Shown here piece after piece: positions 49,730-61,500 of a stretch of 64,000 nucleotides of DNA. Within the stretch, counting starts at the first letter, position 1, and every line of letters starts with the position of its first letter. Both the position numbers and the translations under genes were made by a program. This DNA comes from Hemibagrus wyckioides (lineage: Eukaryota; Chordata; Actinopteri; Siluriformes; Bagridae): NCBI RefSeq assembly GCF_019097595.1, contig NC_080723.1, forward strand, positions 15,134,511 to 15,198,510, written 5' to 3'. Under the pieces are notes generated by a model. It saw only the letters and a program-made list of their open reading frames with translations. It ran no database searches and was not told the DNA's origin.

Positions 49730-52700
49730 TTCATCTCCCGATCTTTTGCATTTGTCATCTTTCGTACTTTTCCAACCCTAACAGTATGTCCACATACAGA
49801 TCATATCTAGAACATTTCCAACATTTTCCAATTCCAATAAATGACCAATCGATGGTCAAAGACGAGGACAAATTAAACTATGTATGATTACACACCATGA
49901 CACTAACACATTACTGTGAGACATTAGCTAATAGTGAGCTAGCTTTGTTTTGGTTTGTTTTGTTGCCTGATGATGACGTGGTGCACTGAGCCGCCTCTAA
50001 ACTTATATATATATATTTAGCTGGGAATTAGTTTTGCTGTCCTGCCTAAATTGTACCTTGTTTTAACTATCGATTATGAATATTTGTAATTATTTTCACA
50101 GACAAAGACTAAAACCTTTGCTAACTCCAGCTAGCTAACGTAGGGGAAAAAACCTCCCACAGTCATGCTCATGTGGTTGAATATATATTCCCCATGTTCA
50201 AGAAAATAAAGGAGTGTGATTGTTTACTCATGAAACATGACATTTAAAATGTACACATGTATACTGTTCGCTTTCTTTATTAAAATGTACTGAATATGCA
50301 CACTTTTTCAGTTTATTATAACATAATAACATAACATAAACATAACGAAACCAAACAGCAGACAGGGCCCATCTTTTACAATGCTAGTGGAAAAAGAAAA
50401 GGAGAGGGGGGGGGGGAACAAAACAACAATGAAAAACCCCACTTGCATAATATCATACCAAAACTTAAAATGTTACTTAAAGAAACATCAATAAAATCCA
50501 GGTATGGAGTCCACACTTAAGGTTAAGCTTCAGTAGATATACACTATATTGGCAAATGTTTTGGGGATGACCCCTTCCTGTTCCAACATGACTGCACACC
50601 AGTGCACAAAGCAAGGTCCATAAAGACATGGATGAGTGAGTTTGGTGTGGAGTCCTGACCTCAACCCGATAGAACACCTTTGGGATGAATTAGAGCGGAG
50701 ACTGCGAGTCAGGCCAAAACTGGGACATCTGCCTTTACATGCACATGAATGTAACATGGAGTTGGCCCGCCCTTTGCAGTTATATTCCACTAGAAGCGCA
50801 TTTGTAAGGTCAGGCACCGATGTTGGACGAGAAGGTCTGGCTCACAGTCTCCGCTCTAATTCATCCCAAAGGTGTTCTATCGGGTTGAGGTCAGGACTCC
50901 ACACCAAACTCACTCATCCATGTCTTTATGGACCTTGCTTTGTGCACTGGTGTGCAGTCATGTTGGGACAGGAAGGGGTCATCCCCAAACTTTCCACAAA
51001 GTTGGTATGTGTTGGTATGCTGAAGCATTAAGAGTTCCTTTCACTGGAACTAAGGGGCAACCCCTGATAAACAACACCTGAATTTAATGATTTGGAGGGG
51101 TGTCCCAAAACTTTTGGCAATATAGTGTATGAGTAACACAAGTTAGAATCATTTCCCTAATAATCTAGTGCCATCCTTTTAAAGATGGGGGTTTGTCACT
51201 GATCCATTCAGCTTATTATTTAATAAAATTCTTAAAAAAAGAAATCCTGTTTTCACACAAATGCTCACAACTTACTTAACCCTAACCCTAATCCCTGATC
51301 GATGTAAATGTTTGACAATTTATTGACCAGATTGTGAAATTATGGCACTGTTTCATCTTGAAAGGCTGAAAAATGACAGCGCATGACCTCATTTTTAATA
51401 CGCAGTCGTAAAAAACATGACGTCGGTAACCACCAGGTTTATCTTTCACCATGATTCATTACATTATCTAAGGACATCTGCACATGATGCACATAACATC
51501 ATGTGAGCTAGGGTACAAATTTGTTCCAGCTACGTACCGTTCCTTGCTTGCAAAAAAGTGTGAACAAGCAGCTACCATGAGTAAATGGTGACAGCAGTTA
51601 CCTTCTTGCAACACAAGATTAATGAGTAGCTCATGGCTATAAAGAAAGATTTAAAATATTTGATTAATTTTGCCCCGGCTTTATTTTGAACTTTATCTTT
51701 TAATTTATTAAATAACAAGGTCAAATAGTCACTTTGAACCTTAGGCCAGAGAAGAACACTAAGCTGATGTGTGAAAACTATTCTCTTGCCTTCTCTTGTC
51801 CTTTCGGCATTCTAGTAAATAATTTACATAAACGGATGTGATAAGCTGCAAAAGAGCATCTGCTACAGTATTATTGGTTCATGTTTTTTAAAAAAACACA
51901 AGTCACTGAGGTCTGGCTGTTAGAGAAAAAACACACACACACACATTTTCTGTTGTTGTTGCTCTCAGTTCCTTCCTCAGTGCTTTGCTGGGTTTGCATT
52001 TGGACTATCATGTCTGAGCTAGAGGTATGAATAAACCAAGTAACAGTTGGATGCAAGATCACAATTATTGCCTATTTCTAGTTTGTAGAATCCCCCCCCC
52101 CCATGCTGTCACATCATGTCAAATGATTTCTTTTCTAAAGTCTAGGAAACAAGGAAAGCGTTTGTAACCTTAAGCATGCCATGTCATAAAATTAAATGAC
52201 ATCAGAAATGACTGAGGTTATTAGACAGACATCGAAAAAGCATATATGATCTAGGCATTGAAGATACAAATACCAAGGTGACATTTAAGTATTGATCTGA
52301 AGATGTTGGTCTGCTGAAATCATTTGCTTTTTAATTTGATCTGGGAATTAGAGAACTGATGTGCATTCAGAAATGGTAGGAAAAAAGGTAGGGAGGAAAC
52401 ACTACTTGTAATGTATAAGGTTCTTTTGACTTACACATAACTAAGCTATTCATGCAGACATCCGAGTCAGTCGAGCAAAATTAGCAGAAAAAGGCCTGTG
52501 TGTGTGGATGAGCACAAGGTTTTAGGCCCAAACAGTGAACTTTCCACAGTGTGTAACATTTTATTTCATCTTTATATAACTCCCTAATGTGGAGTAGGAG
52601 ATAATAGCTTTGAAAAATGGTCTTCTTCTTTCTGTCCCTCCCTCAGGTCTTCTGGTTGGGACTCTGGATGTTGTGTTAGACTCCAGCGCTCGTGTGGCTC

Positions 52701-55359
52701 CGTATCGAATCCTTCACCAGACGGGAGACTCGCAGATCTTCTGGAGCATTGCCTGTGGTCAGTAACCGGTCTCCTTCCATCAGGAACAGTCACTGACATT
52801 CGCAGTTTGAACTGCTTGACAGGAAGCTGAAATTGTTTCAGGTCCAAGTAAAATTTGTAAAATGAATCATGAGAATATCGAGCAGTGTGGAGGGAGGGGG
52901 ATGAACCATGAAAAAATTTTTTCTTGTGTGTTCATATTGACGCGTGTTCAGATGTTAAAGCTGTGTTCATACCAAAATTGATTTCATTTTTAGTTAAGCA
53001 CATCCAAGTGCACTTCAGGGTTGCATCGATCTATATATTTTTTTAAAGCTCTGTCAATTTTTGGATGTCATGACAACCTCTACGTCTCTGGATATTCAAT
53101 AATTCTTGGATCTTGTGTTTTGCTTCTTGAGTTTTTAGGGCCTGTGCTGCACTTACACTGTGACTCTGCCATTATGAGACTTTTAAATAACTGTGAAACC
53201 TGTCATTATACTGTTTGAGCTCTTGTATGAGCTGCTGTTGCCTTTTTTAACGAAAGAGTTAGAAACGTAGTTTTGCTGTCTATTCATTTGAATGTTTGTG
53301 AGAAGAACAATAAACACTGTAATTACTGCTGCTTATAGGCTTTGTTTTTGTTTTTGTTACTGATGAATCCTGCACAGTTCTAGCCAGTGTCACACACTAA
53401 CAGGATATAAAAAATAAGTTGAAGCAGTCATGTGACCAAAATGGACTGATTTCAGTTACCAGTTTGCATTGCTGATAATTATTGAAATGTCTGTTTGTCA
53501 TCAGGCTCATCACGCAAGGAGATAACAGAGCACTGGGAATGGCTGGAGGCTAATTTACTGCAGACTCTCTCCATTTTTGACAACGATGAGGACATCACCA
53601 CTTTTGTCAAAGGCAAGATTCAGGTGAGCTCACGGCTAAAGTTATTCACATTGCCCCAGACCAGTCTCAGGCTTGTAAATCTGGGGAGACTCCAGTAAAC
53701 AACCCTCAGTCAGTCTTTTTGTATGCAGGGCATTATTGCTGAGGAGAATAAGAGCCGTCAAACACAAGAAGACGAGGATTGCGGGAAGTTTCGGGAGGCA
53801 GAGCTGAAGATGCGGAAGCTGTTTGGGATGCCTGAGGAGGAGAAACTGGTGAACTATTACTCGTGCAGCTACTGGAAGGGTAGAGTGCCACGTCAGGGCT
53901 GGCTCTACCTCTCTGTCAATCACCTGTGCTTCTACTCCTTCCTACTTGGAAAAGAGGGTGAGATTACAGAAGAAGGGGAAAGCATTTAATCCAATTCGGA
54001 CAGAATGAACGAGAGTAGTGCATAAGCAGCGTTCTCATGTACTTTAAAGATGTGCATCACTTCAGGTCATGTCTCCTGCATAATGTAAAAAATGTGTTAT
54101 TTCTTTCCTTCTGCCTCTTTAGTGACATTGATAGTGCAGTGGACAGATGTGACTCAGTTAGATAAGAATGCTACGCTGTTATTCCCCGAGAGTGTACGTG
54201 TGAGCACACGGGACACGGAGCACTACTTCTCCATGTTCCTCAACATCAATGACACATTTAAACTGATGGAGCAGCTGGCTAACATCGCCATGAGGCAGTT
54301 GCTTGATAACGAGGGCTTCTCCGCAGACCACTCGCTCCCAAAACCCTGCAAGACGCTCAAAAATGTTTCTGCACTCAAAAGGTATGAGTTAGAAGAAAAT
54401 CCTTTTGTTATTTTTTAGAACTCTTACCACCCCGAACACTGTTTTGTCTTGTTGGTCTCTATTGTTACACTGAGTGTTCCCTCACCCGTAAAAATAATTG
54501 TGTTTGTTGTTTTGTTTTTAGGGACCTGGACGCACGAGCAAAAAACGAGAGATACCGAGCTCTGTTCCGTCTGACGAAGGAGGAACGGCTAGACGGTCAC
54601 ACAGACTGCACTTTGTGGACGCCCTTCGCTAAGATGCATGTAGTTGGACAGATGTTTGTCTCCAACAATTACATCTGTTTCGCCAGCAGAGAGGAGGACC
54701 TGTGTCAACTCATCATACCGCTTAGAGAGGTAAGCTTTCACAATCACTGTAAAACCAGACTGTAATTTATATAAGTTTTACTGGCCACAAAGAAAAATCC
54801 TAACAGTTTCAACACAAGTTCTTCTTATCTTAAAATCTTATTTGAGATTTAGAATTTTTACTTTTTTACTTCACTTTTACTTTGTTTTTAACAATTGAGA
54901 TGTTTTTTTTTTCTTCACAATGTACACCAACCAATTTTCCGACCGAAACACCAACCAGTTTCGGTCACTGACAATATTCAGACTATTGAAGCAAAAAAAA
55001 AAACAAGATTTTATTTGCTTGAGAGTTAAATGAAGACCCATAAAACATGTTATTTTATTTAGAATGTTTGTATCAGTTTAAATGATATATACTTAAAGAA
55101 AATTCACACTGCACGTAAATTATTAGATTTTCATACATACTTTAATACTCGTACTTTACTCTTTCCTTCACTCACACACTATATCTGGATCTGTGAATGA
55201 TTATGAATAGTGTGGATGAGTCAAAATCATTAATAGCCATCTTTCTTTCTCTTTTTTTCCCTCGTGCTTGCTTTCTCTCACTTTTGCTCTCACCCTCTCT
55301 CACGCGCTTTCTCTCTCTCTCTCTCTCGTCCTCTCTCTTGCTCTCGCTCTCACCCTCTC

Positions 55360-55395
<36 letters not shown>

Positions 55396-55501
55396 ACTCT
55401 CGCTCTCTCTACTTCTGTTGCTCTCAACTCTCTCTCGCTTTCTCTCTCGCTTTCGCTGTCGCTCTCTCTCTTCTCCTTCTCGCTTTCGTGTGCTTGCTGT
55501 T

Positions 55502-55545
<44 letters not shown>

Positions 55546-58500
55546 GGTGTCTATAGTAGAGAAAGCTGACAGCAGCAGTGTTTTGCCTAGTCCTCTCTCC
55601 ATCAGCACTAAAAACAAGATGACCTTCCTGTTTGCCAACCTCAAAGATCGTGACTTCCTTGTTCAGCGGATCTCCGACTTCCTACAGCGAACGCCTGATA
55701 GACTCTGTAGCACGACAGGACAATCTGTGAGTCAGTCAAAAAAAAAAAAGAGAGAAGTGTTAGAGCCTTCTTAAATACTGTCATCAAATAAAGTCTGGCC
55801 TGAGGAGGTTATTTGTAGTCACTGGTTAAAAAAAATATATATTATTTCTGATTTATGCTTATTTTATTCTTCACTCCTTTGACAGGAGAGTCCAAGTCCC
55901 AGCACCCCTCCTTCCCTCCCTTCAATGCCGCTGGTGCTGGGGTCATGTGAGAATACTCAGGATCGCTACTACAGCTCCAGCCTCCCTACAGCCAAGCAGG
56001 GTCTGCTCCACATCTACCAGAAGGGCCGTCCTGAAGACCTGGGACCCAAAGCGGTTAGCTGCCATCAAGTTACACCCACATCAGTGCCATCTAAATTCCA
56101 GCGTTTATCTGCTGGCTGATCGATATTTATGTATATTTTGATAGTTTTCATGAAAAGTCCTTCAGAATGAAGTTTCCTATTTCTTCATCATGCAGATTAA
56201 TGTTCTCCTTGAGACAGAGAAATTAGCTATTAGCTAAATGTACAAAAAATGTACAGAAGCCATTTAACACCACACTGCTGCACTCAGTAAAGCGTTTTAT
56301 TTTCTTCTTTCACACAGCCAGGTTCCATTCACAAACTCTCACGCCACATGTGGGCCTCTGTGACATCAGCACTCTATACAGATAAAAACGATTCGGTCCA
56401 TTTGTGCAGTACAAATCATCAGGTGTTGAGAAATAAAACCTCACATTTTACATTTTTGGATTTTCATGCATACTTTAATGCTTGTACTTTACTCTTTCCT
56501 TCACTCACACACTATATCTGGATCTGTGAATTATTATGAATACAGTGTGGATAAGTCAAAAGCACTAATAGCCGTCTTTCTTTCTCTTTTTTTCCTCGTG
56601 CTCGCTCTCTCTTACTTGCTCTCTTGCCCATGCTCTTGCTCTCACTCTCTCTCTCTCATGCGCTTTCTCTCGCCCTCCCTCTTGCTGTTGCTCTTGACTC
56701 TCTCTTGCCTTCTCTTTTTCTCTCTCTCTCCTCTCTCTCTCTCCTCTCTCTCTCTCTCTAGGTGTCTATAATAGAGAAAGCTGACAGCAGCAGTGTTTTG
56801 CCCAGTACAAATCAACAGGTGTTGAGAAATAAAACCTCACATTTTAAGAACAGTGTTGCCCCTTTAGTTACCCCATTAATGTCCTCATCTCTCCAACACA
56901 ATCTGCCATGTTTCTGCTGTCCTGATAACCAGTAGTCTTGTTTTATATCTTGAGATTCACAGACCCAGAATAAATGATCAGAAATGCTTACTTTTTTTTT
57001 CCAAGATCGTATTGGCTGCTGATGGGTGTCATGCGGGAAAGCATAAATTAGGCCATTGAACAGATTACAGGGCATTAAAAATGCATGAGTTCTTGTAAGA
57101 TCAGGGGCTTCTCCATTTTAGACTCCACTAAAGACTCACTGATATTTAGCTGAACAGACAGCAGGTTGAGATTCTCAGAAAGATAACATATGGTGCTACA
57201 TGCACTACTACAGCTAATTCAAGAACATTATCAACATATAACCAGATCTGATTTAAGAAATAGCTGCTTGCTATTGGCTTTATTTTGCATAAGATATTGA
57301 AGTTTAATGAGCAAAATGGGTATAGGTGTGTGTGTGTAAACTTTATGAAAGGAAATCCTGATTCTTTAATCGAATCTTCCTCTCATTCCTTATCCTTCAG
57401 ACAAAAGAGAAGATGAAGGAAGAATCCTGGAATATCCATTTCTTTGAGTTTGGACGAGGCGTGTGCATGTACCGCACGTCTAAGACACGAGACCTGGTCC
57501 TGAAAGGGATTCCTGAGAGTCTGAGAGGAGAGCTGTGGTTACTGTTTTCAGGTAACTACTTCTGCCTGACAGCAGGGGGCGCTTTCTTTCCTCTTTTATT
57601 TTGAAAAGAATAATGTTTTTGTGACTAGAGTTGTTGTTGTTATTATTATTATTATTATTTATTTATTTTTTTAACTGATTAAACATTAGGCCAGTAGTAC
57701 AAATTTCTACGTATACCTTCTAGACAAATCACAAATTAAAGGAAAAATGTATGCCACTGGTTTACCTACATTACTAATATTAATGTTTTCACAGATGGAT
57801 CACTATTACATGTGAATTTGATTACTTGGGTTAAACCCGGTCACACGTTTGATTCATGCATAAATACAATCTGTGTTTTAAAAGCCCACATAAACACGGC
57901 ATTTATAAATCCCTGCTATTTATTCATGCCACTAGCAGGATGATTAACAGGGTGTCATGGCAACCACCACATTCATTTATGCCCTGATTCTGTGACTAAC
58001 CCTGATCACATGACTAGCTGTCATGAAATGAGAAGGGAATCTATTTTATATGCAGCCTACATGTTGTGGAAACTTGCTTAAGTAATTGGGATGATCCGGA
58101 GGAACCAGATCACTGTAAGAATGTTCAGCCGTCCAGTTTGCAGTTTCTGTATAACTAGGATACATACATATGTGTATGACCACCTGCCTAATATTGTGAT
58201 TATCCCCCTTTTTGCTGCCAAAAACAGCCCTGACCTGTCAAGGCATGGACTCCACTAGATCCCTGAAGGTGTGCTGTGGTATCTGGCACAAAGATGTTAG
58301 CAGCAGATCTTTTATGTCCTGTATGTTGCAAGGTGGAGCCCATGGAGGGCAACTTACAGGACTTAAAGAATACTTACAGGACTTAAAGAATACTTACAGG
58401 ACTCAAAGGATACTTTTGATAGATACTGACCACTGCAGACCGGGAACACCTCACCATGTCTAGCCATCACAATTTGGCCCTTGTCAACTTTGCTTAAATC

Positions 58501-61500
58501 CTTGTGCTTACCCATTTTTCCTCCTTCTAAGACATCAACTTTGAGGACAGGAGGTTCACTTGTCACTAACAGGTGCCATAATGAGGAGACAATCAGTGTT
58601 AGTCACCTGTCAGTGGTCATAATGTTATATTTTTTTTTATAATACACAGATAATATACATCAGAGAGTGACGGAGAAATAAGATGAATGTATGTAAAGTA
58701 AGGGATGCCATAAATGGCTCAAGTACAGCCCAGTAACATAAAACATAAAGCATAAAATAACATAGTGTAAGGTGGAGTTTAAAATTGTAAGACAGAACAA
58801 ATGCAAAGCACATGTATTGTTAAGCATCATACACACAAACAGTCTAGCATTACGTATTCCATCTCGAATTCTTGTTTATTTAATTCAGAATAATGCCAGG
58901 CTGCTTATGTTCTGCATGATGTGAGGGGTTCTGTTGACCTAGTGAATCCAAACAAAAGCTAGATCCTCTAATGAGAAAGGTTGTCATTCAGTTGAGCCTG
59001 TTTTAATATTTTTATGTGTGCATCCATGTGAGTTCCCCTAATGGCACTATACTACTGCGTCCTCCAAAACAGAGAAATAATAGCTATAAAATGAAGCATT
59101 AAAATTGATTTTATTTTATTTTAATTGTTTTTTTTGTTTTTTAAATCCGGGCAAGTTTTTGTGTGTTGCCTTATATTTTAGTTTCTTTAAGTTTAGTTTT
59201 TCTGGAAATAATTTGTTGTGACAAACTCCCTGAACAAAAAAAAAGGCCTGTCCATTAAAGCAGTGACAGATTCTACAGTGTTAGTAGGCTGTCCATCTGG
59301 ATGAGCAAGTTCCCACATTTCTACATGGCAGCTGTAGGATCTATAGGACCTGTGTGTGACTTCTTAAACAACCCTGATGAAACACTGAGACACACTCACT
59401 GGCCTGTAAAATCAGCAGACCATCAATCCCATGGAAAGTGTGTGGATTAGCAGGTGAAACCCCAAACAGGGCATAAACATGGGCTGATTTTCACACAGTT
59501 AGCGGGTTACATTTGAAAGAAGCTCTTTCAGTACACTGGTGGCATCGTACCTGACTGAATTTGTGCTGTTATTAAGGAAATGGAAGGCGTATCTAAGCAT
59601 TATAGAAGAAAGTATTGTGTTAGGTCTTGTGCATTGACTCTGTACCTTGCCTCTTGCTTTAGGTCAGATCAGCAAATAGACTGCTCTGTATCACTATTCT
59701 TACCATAACTATTTGGTTTTTTTTTTACCAGGCTGGAGTGTTAAATTTGTGGCTGTTTACAGACTGGCTCTCACTCCATAGCTCTTGATACCTTTTATTT
59801 ACTGCTCCTTTGACAGACTCTAAAGATTCCCCTGTAGGTTTATGTTTGTCTAAATTTATTGACCCGGTAACTGAATCAGCAGTGTAATATAACTGATATA
59901 GTTCATGCAGCCAGTTCCTCTCTCCCTGTAGGTGCTCAGAACGAGATGGTGACTCACCCAGGTTACTATGCGGAGCTGGTGGAGCAGGCCATGGGCAGGT
60001 GTACTTTAGCTACAGAGGAGATTGAGAGAGACTTGCATCGCTCAATGCCTGAGCACCATGCTTTTCAGAATGAGATGGGCATCGCTGCTCTTCGACGAGT
60101 ACTCACTGCATATGCATACCGCAACCCAGGCATTGGCTACTGCCAGGTACACACACACACACACACTGAAGATAAAACAACACACACACTCAGTTCCATT
60201 TACACCAGTGTTTGCACAATGTGCTTGAACTGCTTCTCCTTGAATATAGCAAGAAAGCACAATTTACATCATTATATAAATGTTTAAAATAAGTATTATA
60301 AATATATACGTACACACAGCATGATTAACTAAAAATAGGACACGTGACATGGCTAACCAACTGAACACGTGAAATAAAAGCAAGAGCAAAACAATAACAT
60401 TTGGTGTTTTTCACTATGGTATCTCCACCATGAAGGGAGAAGCAGTGAAACATCAGTGACACATTTATTAATTATATCAAATTGGGGTGTGTGTGTCTGT
60501 CTGTCTTTCTCTATTTTCCTGTTTCCATAGGCTATGAATATAGTAACATCTGTGTTGTTGCTGTACTGTACTGAAGAGGAGGCTTTCTGGTTGCTGGTGG
60601 CTTTGTGTGAACGGATGCTGCCAGATTATTACAACACCAGAGTTGTAGGTCAGTCACAGACTTGCGCTGAGAAAAGGTTCATTTTGAGAATGCTACTTGA
60701 GCTAGCTCTCTCTCTCTCTCTCTCTCTGTCTTAATATACACCTATCAGGCATAACATTATGAGCAGTGACAGGTGAAGTGAATAAGACTGATGATCTCCT
60801 CATCATGGCACCTGTTAGTGGGTGGGAACCACACATGGGGGTGATGGTTAGGTGTCCTCAAAGGTCATACATGAATGTGTCTTGTCAGGAGCTCTGGTGG
60901 ATCAGGGTGTGTTTGAGGAGCTGACACGGGAGTGTTTGCCACTGCTGTACGAGCACATGCAGGAGCTGGGTGTGATCTCCACCATCTCTTTGTCCTGGTT
61001 CCTCACACTCTTCCTGTCCGTCATGCCGTTTGACAGTGCTGTGCTGCTGGTGGATTGCTTCTTCTACGAGGGAATCAAAGTCATCTTTCAGGTGAGAGCA
61101 TACAGATGAGACCGTGATACAGCAGAAACAATTATCAATACTGCAGGCTTTCAAAAACACACAACTGTGGTTTTATGATGTTATCAGCTGTAAAAGTATG
61201 ATGTCCTCATAACTGTTTCTAAAGAAGTCTTTAAGCTCATATGTTCTAATTTTTGGTTTGTCAAGCCACAAGCTTTCATAACTTCTTGGCCAACAAATTC
61301 TTGTGCTGCTTCATGTAGGAAAATAGAGTTAATATAAGATTAAATAGAAATATGAACAAATATTACATGGTGATTTACAGTTTGTTTTTTTCTGTGGCTG
61401 AATCTTAAATGGGCAGATATACAGATCAGGCATAACATTATGACCACTGACATGGGAAATGAATAATACTGATTATCTCCTCATCATGGCACCTGTTAGT

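Noticed and set aside
51280..51292. Telomere-like ACCCTAACCCTAA
   Set aside because: Only about two units, which is expected by chance and is not an interstitial telomere array.
55197..55569. Serine/leucine-rich open frames in all three plus frames
   Set aside because: Translation of the CT microsatellite at the exon 7 acceptor.
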